Assembly (NCBI GenBank): GCA_005408345.1
Contig: SEMN01000202.1
Coordinates: 558,001 to 622,000, forward strand
Reading direction: 5' to 3'
Length of the DNA stretch: 64,000 bases
Source of the DNA: Macquaria australasica
Taxonomy: Eukaryota > Chordata > Actinopteri > Centrarchiformes > Percichthyidae
The position numbers and the translations under genes are program-made. Below are positions 39,959-53,470 of this stretch, in pieces (positions within the stretch are counted from its first letter, which is position 1; each line of letters begins with the position of its first letter). Under the pieces are notes generated by a model. That model worked only from the letters and a program-made list of their open reading frames with translations. It was not told the DNA's origin and made no database searches.

Positions 39959-41842
39959 GGTGGTGGTGTTTTGGATTTGATTGCATTGAACCAAATATTT
40001 TTGCACCTAATGCTCATATGAAGACAACACAAGATTGCTAAATTCCTTACAAATACACCTTTTTAAAGTCTACAATAATTTACTGCATTCAACGGTAATC
40101 ATCTTGAATGTGCTTTTATTCTCAGAATATCTAAAAACAGGAAGATGAACCTGCTCCCAAGTGGCACTTAAGTGTAGCTCTCCTGTCTATAAAAAAAAGT
40201 TACCCCAAAGTAAAGCAGTGTTGCTATAACAATGCCTTAATATTGCACATATTACGCGTACATCCGACTCATTTATATTCACAGGCATCCAGATTACTTT
40301 CTTCAAAAATAAAAAATAAAAATTTAAATCTACATAAATGTATGGATAAACTAAACCTTTACCCCTGCCACTTTAAAGCTTCTCGTGCATATTTTAGAAG
40401 TGCGTTTGTTACCTTAGATAGAAGACAGCCCTTTTCATGTACAGTATGAGGTGCACAGCGTGAAGGCGAGAAAGATTTTTCATCATTCCCACTCCCACAC
40501 CGACTGAGAAAATTGATTTGGAGAGGATCACAGATGTATTTACTGGCATTCATATGTGCGAGAGATACCCAGATGTGGTGAATATGGCTCTGGGCAATAT
40601 AGGGAATCTCTGAGAGTATGGACAGTGAAGACAGAACAGAATAGATGGAGGAAATTAGAGGGTTAACAGAGACAAAGCTCAATGTGTGTGTGGAAAAAGA
40701 GAGTGAGAGAGCACATGAGCCAGATAGAGTAAATAGAAAGCAGTCCAGAGAGAAGAGACAGACCGAGTGGTGGAAGAGAGCAGATGGTGGGGTAATACTG
40801 CTTTGCTCTCATTACTTCTCCTTCCCCGACATTATTGTTTGGGAAATGGATATTACAGCGGACATAATAGCCTTTATCGTCAATTTTCCCCTGTATAATT
40901 CCCTTGGTTCTGCTCCTTCAAAGGCAGATGAAACGTTTACCGGATGAGGGTAGAGTCAGTACTGTGGAGAAGAGACCTACTCCACTGGCATGGACAGCAT
41001 GCAGTTTATTTCAGCCAGCCTTGGTGCAATGCATACGAAATCAATAGAGTAGTCTAAAAATCCATGAGGGGTAAAACGCTTCCAATAAGCTCCCATCTGG
41101 TCGTATTCTTTACCAGACTGTTTGGTGCCATAAATATAAATCCTACAGTGCTCCAAAAGCCATCAGTCACAGGAGTGTTTTTCATTTAAGAGCGAGAGAA
41201 GCCATATCTTTACTCTGTGTTTGGATCACAGAGCTTCATCTTCATCATTCTGTTTGAAACAATAAATCTAACAATGGATACTCGTCGAAATTCTGCGCAT
41301 GGCTCTGCAAAGACAGCCAGGCCTCTCCCTAAACAGTCCAATGAATACGTATAATGTACCATGAGTTTTTGAGGGAGGATGATAGGCTCGGTAAGTTCTT
41401 TCATCAGCAGATTGGTACGACCAGAACAGACCTGCGGGCCTAATTGGAATAATTTAACTGCTTACTTTGAAGTGTAAAATACGTGTGCTGGAGAAGAGGT
41501 TCCTGAAAGGTCAGTGCTACAGGCGATACACGCTGCTGCTTTGAGCTGTAGAACGGCACGTAGAGATGATATCATCATTTGGATTTGTCTTTGATTACCA
41601 ATGCAGGAGAAATCTTTTCTTTCATTTTGACCTCTGATACTCAGATGAAACTATTTGTGCTCGCTTTGTTGAGACTGAATTGTTTTTAAAAAGAACCCAC
41701 TTTATGATAGAGATATCAGACGTTCTGCTGTCCTGTCCGCTGCATTGGTCATATAACGTTACTTTTTCAGTGATGTGTTAATCTGATTGTATCTATGTAT
41801 TATGGAAATAAAATCAAGACTTTATCTGACCTTTACAAACTA
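39959..41842. other. intergenic, no gene supported
   Basis: CNE-like sequence at about 40795-40950 and 41000-41300. No coding evidence. Confidence 0.5.
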
Positions 41843-41922
41843 AGACTTGTGGATGCAAAATAAGATTTGCAAATGCACACTCAGATGTGCAAATGTGTTC
41901 TGAGAAATGTAAATGCACACCC
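41843..41922 (+). repeat. 20-bp minisatellite, four units
   Basis: Four consecutive 20-base units begin AGA at 41843, 41863, 41883 and 41903 and share the frame agaNNtgcaaatgcacacNc. The units are diverged in sequence but exactly equal in length. Confidence 0.85.
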
Positions 41923-42877
41923 AAGGCGCCAATCCATTTTGATCTTCTCCGTGCCTACAGTGGTAATGGCTGCCCGCATTTGCTGTGGCGAGATGAGTCC
42001 ACTCGACGGATCTTCTTTGCAAAACATACATTAACAAGATATTATGGTGAGACCAAAGCAACTTGGTGCCCCCGCCTGGTAGTGGGTCGGATTTAAGGGT
42101 CCATATTTGCAGACCTCAGTACAAAGTGCATGGGAAATTAAAGCTGAGCTAATTCTGGATATAGTTTCTGAATAGGCACAAATATCAGATTACACAAATC
42201 TTGTTTTGTTACATGTATACAGGATTTTTTCATTCTTCAAATTTAGATTAGATCTCCATATTTCAGTATATGCAGTGTGAACAAACATCCATCCAACCTA
42301 CATCAAACTGACACACAGGACGACTACTATTACTAAGACTACTGTGGACTGAACTTATAATAAATGAATACCAATTGATGAATATAAGGTGCAGCTACAG
42401 TTTCACTCTATAAATAATGTGTTAATGCTGTACAGTAGAAGATCCTTATCAGGGATGGATGAGCTTTGACCTATTATAACCTTTTTTTTTACTGTTTTAC
42501 CAGTTTGGCAACTTTGTTGTTACAACTTTTTAGACTTTCACCAGACAGTTTTTCAGTAGTGGCTGGGAAAACTGGCTACTGATTATCACATTGTTTACCA
42601 TTAACAGAATAGCTACTTCCTCTGTTAGCAGTAATGGCCTATAGCAAATATTTTCATGTATGACATCATCTGGACACTTGAAGCAGCTTTGACTTGTGAA
42701 CAACAATTTCCTTACAAGATAGTTGGGAACATTGTCCCTGTTCCAGGCTTGACCAGAAATCTTTTCACCGCACAAGAGACGGTATCATATATTTTGTTTT
42801 GTGGGCTGATCGGATACAAACCTCAGTTGTGTGAGAAACTATCTGGTGAAGAAAGAAAATAAGAGACAGTTTAAACC
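41923..42877. other. intergenic, no gene supported
   Basis: The GC-richer block 41925-42100 directly follows the minisatellite and may belong to the same repeat. The rest is AT-rich with no identifiable feature. Confidence 0.45.
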
Positions 42878-42952
42878 TGGCCTGACAAGTCTCCAGACCT
42901 CAGTCACACTGAATTTTTGTGAGACAAACTGGACAGAGGAGTCAAAGTAGAG
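42878..42952 (+). pseudogene. decayed Tc1/mariner-type transposase fragment
   Basis: Translation from 42878 gives WPDKSPDLSHTEFL, a stop, then DKLDRGVKVE. This matches the C-terminal catalytic region of Tc1-like transposases (WPxxSPDLNPIEHLWDxLDRxV), including the third acidic catalytic residue (Glu) of the DDE triad. The Trp is replaced by a stop codon (TGA), and the rest of the enzyme is not recognisable. The element is an inactive relic, and its terminal inverted repeats are not found. Confidence 0.65.
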
Positions 42953-45900
42953 TGACCCAAATGTACTGCACTCTTCATTACTGGGAGATACAATTAATGC
43001 ATGTGAGCAATTTATTAAGTTAAGCCTTTGCGTTTCAAACTAAATTCACCTATATGATACAAAAAGTTCAACTAGGATTCAAACACAGTTTTTAGAAATG
43101 TCAGAGAACCCAAGCAAGATACAAACAAACAAACAACACAAAGGTGTATATATACATATATGTAACAAAGAAAATGTACGAGCAACTGACGAATCACAGT
43201 CGAGTAGATGCATATAACCTGTTGCAGGCTGGTACGAATCCCCATGTGTGCTTTCAAAAAGCCAATTCCACACTGTCCTTCAGAAGGCATTGAAATGCTG
43301 GACACAAACCTCAGAGAGTCTCAAAGTGTTCTGCTGCTGCGTATCTGCAATACTGTTATGAAAGAAGGCTGAATGCCATTTGTCACAGACACATTTCTCG
43401 CCGCCACAATCTACATTTTTATGACTCATTAGACCCAATTATTTGTTCACTTGCTTTTGTATATGAGTCAGCCAAGGAGATATCAAATGTGTTTGTTACA
43501 GAGGTTTTTTTGGTCTTTGTTGTCTACTATACTGTCTGCTATTCACCAGCTGTACAGTCTGTGTTTTTGCAAGAGGTTGCTACAAACTTGTGTGTAGTTA
43601 TGGAAAGTGTTGACATCATCATGACATCGTCAGGTTTGTTTTTATTTGTGTTTCCTGATTAGGGTGTACAGCTGGGGCGTTGTACTGGAGGAAATACAGC
43701 AGTGGTTCTGACTCACTGTGTGTGTACTAAAAAGGCATTTTGTAGGGGATGATGTTTATGTATGTCATGAATATCGTACCTTTTATTTCAAACTCCTCTT
43801 GTTTGTGAAGCAAAAATGTTCTAAAGAGTATGACACACTGATACAAAGCAGCTTTAAAGTTTCTCGTTACTTCCTGTGCAGACTAGAGCGAGAAAGATTT
43901 TTTGAGTCTAGTGGTGAATATAAACAGCCAGTTAGTTTTTAGTACAGGGCTCGAATCCCAAAGGTTTACCCTGTGATTGGTCCGTTGAATGATCAGTAAT
44001 GAATGTGCGGTGGTGTGTTTGTGTGGACAGGTAGCGACCGATGTTTGTCATGAAAGGAATAATTGTGGTGTGTCACTCTGACTTTACACTACCAGATCTT
44101 CTTTATCTCTGTGCAGTGATAACGTAAAAGACAACTTGTTTGAAGAAAATCAAAAGAAGAAATCTCCGTTTTAGAAAAAGACACTTGTTAGTGTGTTAGC
44201 AGGTCACAGTAAATACATGGACACCTTACCTGCATCTTACAAAAACTTCTTTTTTTTTTTGAATTTCACAAAAACACACGTATTTTGTGTCTCACAGCTT
44301 CTCACAAAAAAGCAAACACGTCTCATTAATCTTATGACTTAAAATGAAGGCTGAATCTGGCTTTCTGCTCTTTATCACCTGTTTATTGTCCTTGATGGAA
44401 ATAAATTCTATATAAACTCCCTTTGAGTACTTGGCTTACACAAGGCTGTTCTCCTATATTTGGTGCCCAATGCAAAAAATTTGGTTTTACTGATGCACAA
44501 TAACAATTCTCATATTTTAAAACTGATTGAGAGTGATTTAACACGGCCAACATCCATCTGATAATCTAATATTGAGGCAAAGAAATATGTTTTTCCTAAA
44601 ATAAGAATTTCTGCAACCATGCAGAAATAAAATCAGTTACAGTGCACGTTAACAGCCCTTTTTCTAAAGAGGGTTGTTTTTCATTGTGTTGTTATTCAAA
44701 CGTTGCTCCGGCTTGTTTGCAGGAGAAAAATAATGTGAAGAATATCTGTAAACATATTCTTGTTTGTATTCGTGCAAAGTCCTCCACAGCAGCCTTGAGG
44801 TGTATGCAGGTGTGTTAGGGACAATACAAAGTGACGCTTGGAATCAGAAGAGATTTTCACCTGAACACTAAAACACATCGAACAAACCCGCGTGAGACGC
44901 AAACTCTATCATAAATATGTAATGTAGAACACTTGTTATTCAATTTGATATCAAATGATTACGAGAAAATCCCAGCGTTGATGTTAAATAAGAAACTAAA
45001 TCATCAAATAAGTGAAACATTTGAAATTGTTGCAGAGGCAGTGAATCAAGTCATCTCTGTATATCATGTTTCACAGCAACAGAGAGATTTTATTTTTTAT
45101 GTGCGTCTTCCACTTACGATGTGGTAAAAATATTGTCTGTGTTGACATCTGATTTAAAACTGGTAATAAAAGATATAAGGTATGTCTGGGTCTCAGCATC
45201 AGAAAACACACAGACGTACTGTACAGAGCCAGACAGGACAACACGCAGTCATAAAATCCCTCCTCTTACCACATCCCAGCATTTAGTCTGATCACACTGT
45301 CTGTCAGAGAGTTCCTTGGATGGCAGCTGTTTTATCTGTCTGACATTTGCAATGACTTTTAGCTGGAAATGTTCCTCTGACGCTTAATGGCTGACAAATA
45401 TCTGCGGATGTTACTGAAATGAGCTCATCTCAAAATATTGACCATTTAGGGAACATTTCTGTATTCAGTAGACAGCCAGCTTTTCTGCTCTATCTGCTTT
45501 GAGACACAGAGCGGCTGAGCAAAATTGATGAGCTCAACCGTCAAATAGATATCATGAGTCAGATTGAAAGTTATGAAGGTAAGACTTCATCTCTGATGGA
45601 TTGCCTGGAATAACTTTTGGAGCTTTGTAAAAAAGGGAGAAGCAATTTTGTCCACTCCACCACAACCCTTGTAGCCATATTTTTTGTCAGTATTGCTCAG
45701 TATCAACCCCTCACATAAAGTTATCTTTGGCATCAGTCAACTTCACTATACGGATTTCTGTTCTTTCTTCCTTTTCTGTTTCCTTCCCCTTCAGTTTCAT
45801 CAGCCGGCCTGTCAGTCAAGTATCTGTTCAATAATTCAGAACTATATTTTTCTTTCCTTCATCTGATAGAGAGAAACCGCGGCCTAGTGGTTTGCGCGGA

Positions 45901-46128
45901 AGCTGCGTAGACCTGAGACTGGGCCGTGAAATTGGAGCGCCAGGCAGGCATTAACCTGGCTGGGTATATACATATTAATACGCTCATTATCTGCAGCGTG
46001 GAGGGACACGTGGTCTGTGACACACCAGTGACATTCAAGAGGACACAATGCAAAGGCGCATGTGTTTGCACTGGAAAAACTGTGTGTGTGTGGTGAGTAT
46101 TCGCACAAAGCTCTTCATATTTGGCCCA

Positions 46129-46129
<1 letters not shown>

Positions 46130-46174
<45 letters not shown>
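46130..46174. repeat. (CA)n microsatellite
   Basis: 22 uninterrupted CA units. A short GT run (46080-46093) lies about 40 bp upstream, so the two could pair. Confidence 0.97.
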
Positions 46175-46176
<2 letters not shown>

Positions 46177-49100
46177 CCCAGTCCACTCTCATATGCTCCT
46201 TTTCACCATTTTCTGTTAATTCCCTCAACAGAAGGTGTGGGACAGCATTATTAATCATGCGCAGCTTCCGACAAAAAGCCAGCCAAACAACCCCGGGAAA
46301 CAAACTGTAACTTGTTTACGCAGAAAATTAATTCTCTGTCATGCACATCTTGTTTAAGAATTAAAGAAATTAGCCCGGGGTGGAGACATGTCCATGGTGC
46401 GTGTTCGACCTTGTTCTCTGGCTGGCTGAACGGGGCTATATTAGGTTGTTGTAACAGACCAAAGACAAAATGAATGTGCAGTATCACCAGAGGATAGGAA
46501 TTGTTTGGAGGACACAGTGGAGGGTGTAATTGGGTACAGCAAAAGAAAACAAACAATCAAACACAATCGCTATTTTATTAATCATCTCACATTTGTAAGA
46601 CGCTGTTTTTATGCTGCTTGAGTTTTTGTAATGTTTGAGCCGTGCGGATTACCAATATAAATTAGTTTTTTAGAGCTGCATATAATACATACAGTATAAT
46701 TGCAGCCTGTGGTAATGTATTAATCAATTCATCTTCTATAGTTTCTGTAGTTTAGTTTGGCCACTTCTGTTATCAGCTGCCCCTTCATCACAGTGATCTT
46801 ACAGTTAATGATTAACTCTTGACTTCAGGCTTGACCATACCCGGGCTCTGCAAGGGATGCCTGTTGTTTTGAGTCCCACAGCAAAGAATTATGGGAGTGG
46901 TTTTTTTTTTGGTTAAAGAGCACTTAGTTCACTCGCGCTTTATTCCCCCTTATCATGAAACACCACTCATTGTGTGGCAGGGATATAGAAGTACACACTG
47001 AAGGCTCTTAGATTAGCATAATGACCAGCTGCAGACTTTAAAAGTTGTAATCAAGTTCCTCAATGAATCTATAAATGCTAATTAAACTCATCGAAGTCTC
47101 CGCATTCAAAAAAGAAAAACACGTTTTAATGTGCCTTCCAGCACAGTTTCAGTGTAGAGTGAGCTGAACAAATGAATCTGAGGAGGCCAAACACTCACTT
47201 GTATTGTATTTGCTTCTTTATCAAGAAAGCATTACTCTGCAAAATGTTACGGAATACTCTTTTGGTCATGGCAGTCCATTTTAAGATCCCTGTCTCTATT
47301 CTCAGAGCGGACATAAACACATTTTCTTCTAGCCGGGCCTGACTCATTGTCCAGTCTATCAAATTTACTCCCAGTGGACCGGAGAAACATTAGTGCAGCT
47401 CACTCAGCTTTGTGCCAGAGGCGACAGGATAGGAGGGATGGGGCACAGAGCATAAGGACAGCCCACAGTGCTGTTGAATAAAGACATTTAGGACTACATT
47501 CATGCAGGACAACCTACATGGGCATTTCCCTCTTTGTCAGCAAGTCGCATAAAGCTAATTTGAGATACTCCATATTAAACTGCATTAGTGAATGTTATTC
47601 ATGAAATATGTATAGTATGCAGTAATGTATGAAATATTAATTATGCACATTATGAATAGCCTATATATCATGTCAAAATAATATGGTGCAGCGGGTGATA
47701 ACATAGTTTGCTGCACTGCTGGCTCTTAGCCGTTGCTGCTGCTATCATATTTTGACCTTTACAGTTACACAAACAATAGGCTGTAATACATACGGTGCAT
47801 TTATGGGAAAAGAGATCTGGACATATGATCCCTGGACATTACTGTGAACTTGAGTGACTGTAAGAGTGATGTAGTGTCAACAGAATTTGCTAACAGTATT
47901 TTTTTTTTTTTCTGAAGTCATCAGACTGCACATTAAAAAATGTTTGCAATTAAGGAACGGGAGATCTCCTGTTCAATTACGCACAACATTTGTAGAAAAA
48001 TAAAATGAGAATAGGAGAAGGAAAATGAGCTCAGTGCTAATTACACGCTTACCAGCTGTGTATGTCTTGGCGAATTAAAATGTAACAATGAACAATCAAA
48101 ACACCAGTAATAACTGGGGACAGGGGAGTCTTATGATTGTTGAATAATGTGTTCAAATTAATGTAAATGAAATACATTTTTAAAATACTCCCTCCTCCCC
48201 TAAGATTTACTCTACAACACTACTACTTACACAGCAAAGTGGCTGATTAGAAGTTCAGCAATATCATTATTTCAACAAATCTCCACACGTCTCCATTTTC
48301 TTGTGTGATTAATCGCATAACCTGTAGTGTAATTTAGGCAACATCAATCCACACAATGTCCACAAAAAATAAGGTTTATAAGTAATTCAGTCAGAATTTT
48401 TCATATTTTTATCATTCTTTGTTTATTTATTTTTGCATTTTATTTTACTTATTTGAAATATAATTGGAGATGTTAGGGGAAAATAAAACAATGTGCAGCA
48501 GCTGAACTGTAGTTATTTTGTGGTCAGAGGCACACCTGTAGCACAGAGGATTAGGAGTGAAACTATGGGTCTGTTGTTGGGTCATGTTTCAATCATAACT
48601 TCCTCAAATTATTGCTTTTCATACCTTTTTAAAAAGGAAACTGATTCCCATATTTTGTTAGATTAGCTCAGGAGGAGATTATATGTTTGCTTAACATGTT
48701 GCTGTGTTCCTTTGTGAGAACTGTATTCTAATGTATAGACAGGCAATAAGCCAAGCAAAAGCTGGAATGCGATGTTGGGATATGAAATATGAGAAAGGCA
48801 AACATCAGCCAGACCTTGATATTTACTGTACAGAAGACCAAATGTCAAGAGAGAGATGGGAGAGAGTGCTGAAAATAGAGCCCTTTGTCTGATGATGAAA
48901 ATCCATCCTAGACCACTAATTCATTTTATTTTATTTAAGGCTCATTATTTATTTATTTATTTATACCAGAATGTTTTGTTTTTTTTCAGTCTGAAAAAAT
49001 TCAAGGTGGAAAAAGGTGAATTGTAGAGATACTGTTTCCAGTGCAAACCCTCTGTAAAGTATGCAGGCAGCTGTTTAAAAAATGTATTTGAGATTTTTGA

Positions 49101-51789
49101 GAATGAAGTAAATATTTGAAATATTTTGACTTTCGGGGGTGACATAACAACACAGACCAGAGCTATATACCTCTCTTAGGAAAAATATTAACTGTAGACT
49201 ACAGTGTGGACTGTCAGGAAATGCTGACAATCCAGTCATCCTTATCTAAGTTTAATATATAACATTTTGTTCTCAAAGAATATCTTAACACTATGATTTT
49301 ATTCTTTAAACATTGTGACGTTTTCTCAAAATATTACGACTTTTATCTCAAAATGCACTGGCACTGCATTTCAGATACATTTTTTCCAAACTCCGTTGTA
49401 GTAATGTAACAAGTAAAAACTACTGAGTTTACTTACTGGCTCATAATTGCATTTTCTGTCCATTTTTTTCTTCACTTACCTTTACACAAAGCAGTTTCTG
49501 TTGTTCTGTAAAAATCTATTCAAAAGAGTCTTAAGGATTTTTTTATAGAAACAGCACAAAACAAAATATATTGACATTGCAAACTGAGCTACAGAAAGCC
49601 CAGAACATTTACCTCAGCTGACTGTCACATAAACAAACAACATACACCAGATAGATCATTTAATAAGTGTTGTGTTAGCAACAGGCGAGGCAATCCTATC
49701 TTGGCTGTGTCAAGGCTGAAAGCCTGCGTCACACAGTTTGTTAGAAACTAAAAGCTTTGACTCACCACTTCCTGTCATATTGATGACGTGTAACATTATA
49801 AGTGTATCTTGGGGTGGAATTTTTCCTCTAAAAGCAAGACACATGTCATCATTTTCTTCATGTCTTCACAAACAGATTGACATAATCTGAAATGATTAAT
49901 GATTTGTGTGAGGACACCCATTATGCAAATAAGCCGTCATACAGTAATTCCTTAAATTGGCGGTGTCATACTTAAGCTGATTATATCAAAATCATTCTGT
50001 CTGTTTGTATTGCATGTTAATTTGGTGATACCAAGCTCATTTTGTCTGTTGCCATTGTAATGAACAAGCATGAATATGCATGAAGGACAGTTTAATACAG
50101 TAATTTCTTCAGACGGTGCACTAATGCCTGTCACTGGCAATCCTGAGAAATGATATTGATGAGATGTGTTTAAACAGCCCTCCCACCCCCAGCACATACA
50201 GGCCTGAAGATTATATCCAATAATGAATATTTCATACCAACATATAACACAAACATTCGTCCTCAGCTGAGACATGAAGCAGTCAACATTTTCTAAAGAA
50301 AAGCTCCAGGAGACAGCATACTATGGGCCCAGCCAAACTTTTAAGACTTCTTGGCACATGCACACACGTTGTACCCGTACAAACACACGCCCTTGTATCG
50401 GCTGCCCTGAGCCGCCCCCCTGACTAAAACCACTTGTTTACTCAGTGATCCCGTGTTGGCTTCCAGACCACACTGACCTGGGAGCAGGGTGACTTTCTGT
50501 GGCCTTGACTGCCCCGTAGCCGCCGTCCCTGGCCGAAGATCAAGGCTGTCTGGGTTCACTCGAAACATAACCAGCGAGAGTCGAGGACAAAAACGTTGTA
50601 GGAGGGAGAGAGTGAAACATGCAGGGACACAAGATGCTGGTGACAGCACAAATCACATACGAAAAACCACATCTGTAACTGTGGTCCTGTCTGAAAGCTC
50701 CCAAAAAGTGCCCACTCTATTATTTCTGATGAATTATACACTAACGTTATTTACTGGTTCCACTATAGTATCATCTCCCGAGAGATATTATGTGTTTTTT
50801 GTTTTTTCTCCTTTTGTCTTCTATTGCTTTTGCTTTTTATTAAGCATGAGATAGGAGCAGTGATTCAGGTGTTCAGTGTAAAACTGATTAGGCGTGGGAT
50901 GATAAATATTGTGAGCAACAGCAGAATCAGCAGAATACATATATATTGTACGAGTTGGCATAAGGTTTTGTTTATATTTCTCGAGAGGGAGGTGGAAGAT
51001 CAATGGACTGATGGTGCAAGGGGAACTACAGAGCCAGCCCTGACATGGTAACCTCAAATGCCTATCAACAGTTGCCCGAAGTGACCCAAAGGTCACCAGG
51101 AAATACATCAATCGTACTCAAACTCAAGTTTAATTGGTTGGTATTGGAAAACCTGGAGGAAGTTAACCTGCTACATGGAGAAGGATTGTGTGGGACAGCA
51201 AATGGGGACACAAGGAGAAATTATTTACACATCGTACTGTGAGGAGCAGGCTTCTAATAAACATAGAGGGACACTATTTAATTGTATACATGGACAATCT
51301 GTAGATCTGCGTTAGGCAACGTCGGCAAACAATATGGTGCCAAAACACTGGCTGAGAATCTACACAAACACTGAAGAAAGTCTGAAATGTATTGCACCAT
51401 TATAGCGTTAAACAACTTTCAGAGCACTGTAGCGTAAACAGGTTTCACACCTGACACACTGCAGCCTCATCATCAGGGACAGGGCTCACCTCTGCCATCA
51501 GTAGGCAATTATTCTAATGCAATTAAACATGACTCTTCTCCCCCTCTTGCAATCGATACCGATCATTTCCTGCAATCACAGGAAGCGTGTCATCAAGGTC
51601 CAGCGGGGGTGTCACTCCTGTAATTAAGCATCAACGCTCCCCTTCATGCTTGTGAAAACTACCGATCAAACAGGCCGCGCGCTCCCACTCCTTAACCTCA
51701 TCCTTCCTTGGCAGCATCCAGTGCTGTCTAATTATGGGCTTCTGGGATGAAAAGTCATGGCCAAAAACACAACATATCCTACAAGCAGG

Positions 51790-51804
51790 ACACACACACA
51801 CACA
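51790..51804. repeat. short (CA)n microsatellite
   Basis: Seven CA units. Confidence 0.9.
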
Positions 51805-52359
51805 GAGAGGCACTGTAATGAGAAGAGAAATGTCTGCCCGTTGCTCAATTGACAAGCTGAGCTCTGTGTGTGTGTCTTTCTGTGTGTGTATTTTCTTACA
51901 TTAGTGTGTCTGCCATGTCTTTTTATGTCTGAATGTTTGGAAGCATGGCCAACGCCCTGCAATGACCTATGTGTCAACAAGTGAGTGGGAGCAGAGCGGT
52001 AACAGGATGTGGCCCATGAGGGACACAGCAGCAAGACCAGAGCCATGCCAAACTCTTGTGTAACAAACAGCCTGTTAAATCAGCCAGAGAGCCAAGAGGA
52101 GGAAGTGAGGGCCAGTGGCTACCCTGCTGCAGACATGCTGCACATACAATGAAATCAGTGGAGAGGATTGCCACATCATCATACCACCCGTCGCTTGGTT
52201 GACCCACAACATGTCACGCTAACCTGGCACTGCAGGTGAAACCATCTCCAGGTTATCTTATACCAACAGGAGACAGAGCATGGAGTACAAACGATTTTTA
52301 AAAATACAGCATGTAACATACAATACCATATACAAGTGTATATCTATTGCTTTTACAAT

Positions 52360-52700
52360 AGATCAGTCAGTCAGTCGGTTGGTCCATCCACCTTTAACAC
52401 TTTAGTCCAGGGCAAGATTCTCAAAAATACTGTCCTGATTGCTCAACAATTCGGAATGGTTCGTGGTCCCCAGCAAATGATTCCTATTAAATTTGGTAAC
52501 CCCTTAAAAATATGACCTTGACCAATCGATGACATGTTAGCTTAAAGCTTATGGCTGAATAGTTTTTTGTGAATATTCATGGTCCCCACAGGATATATCC
52601 TATTGGTTTTGGCAATCCCCTCACCTTTTTTAGCACCAACAGTCCAAAGTTTCCACTTATACATGGGAAACGTCAAAATTGAATAGTCAGAATATTATAA
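52360..52700 (+). repeat. third, strongly diverged copy of the 13226-13840 repeat family
   Basis: 'cagtcagtcggttggtccat', two versions of 'attcatggtccccacaggat' and 'ggcaatcccctcacctttt' followed by 'tagcacca' match the 5' half of the longer copy. The 'gctaacatgctaa' tail is missing. Confidence 0.55.
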
Positions 52701-53054
52701 AATATGATCTCCATTCCTTTAGCACCAACATTTTGTCTCCACAACAGCAAGACCATCTGTATGTTGTGTGTTCTGTCCAGCACATTGCATTGTATTGTAT
52801 TGTAATGTACTTTGTTTGCCTGTGTTTAGAGCAGAATAAGTGGTTGTGATTTTCCTAGACTATAATGGTTGCTGGATTTCAACAAGTCTTCCAAGTTAGA
52901 TGACAAAATATGTCATTTGTAACTGCCCTTTAGAACGACAAATAGAAATGCTTTCTGATCCAACTCCCTTATCTGCAGGATGACATCATTTGTCTGTGCC
53001 TTCCAAAACCGTTACAACTCGCTGTTAAGAAATAAATCCATTTTATGATGTGAC

Positions 53055-53470
53055 AATGCTATGGTTAAGGTTTGGTTAAGGTTTGGTTAGGTTTGGGCAC
53101 AAAAATGACTTGGTTAAGGTTAGGGAAAGATCATGGTTTGGGTTAAAATAAGCACTTAGTTAAGTTTAGGGGACCTTCATCGTCATGGTTACAGTAATAA
53201 CCACTTGGTTAAGTTTATGGAACGATCGTGGTCGTGGTTAAAAGAAACCAACGTTGATTGTTGGTTGGGAACGGGAAACAAACAGCAGTCTCCTGTGTAA
53301 TCCACCCCCGACCTCCACCCTACGCAGATTTTGTCGCTCTATAATAACGTCACCTGACTTCCTCTTATGCGCCCAACGGACGAGTCATAATTACTACGGT
53401 CGCTAGAGGGCAGCAGCCGATTCGGGGCACTTACTGAAACAACATTTTTCTTGGGAGGACAGTCTCCTGG
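53055..53470 (+). repeat. dispersed teleost repeat ('ggttaaggttaggg' head, 'ctagagggcag' tail)
   Basis: The head repeats variants of GGTTAAGGTTTGG and 'aaccaacgttgattgttgg'. The tail reads 'ataataacgtcacctgactt', 'tcataattactacggtcgct', 'agagggcag' and 'cttgggaggacagtct'. The tail is shared with 1-165, and the head phrase with the insertion at 11146-11822. No coding frame is present. The family is common in percomorphs and its class is unassigned. Confidence 0.75.

Larger units (their letters stand above)
42953..52359. other. intergenic with candidate regulatory stretches
   Basis: No gene is recognised. A CA tract lies at 46130-46174 and a short one at 51790-51804. An ATTT-type run is near 48948-48963. 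A perfect POU octamer ATGCAAAT is at 49923-49930. The stretch 51440-51640 is the most CNE-like in the window. A tRNA-like SINE head may be present at 45876-45935 (see findings). Confidence 0.5.

Noticed and set aside
43930..43990. GGCTCGAATCC resembling a tRNA B box
   Set aside because: No A box, acceptor stem or cloverleaf can be drawn around it.
50489..50854. Plus-strand open frame of about 121 codons with a hydrophobic end
   Set aside because: The hydrophobic stretch comes from T-rich DNA; no conserved motif or splice signal was seen.
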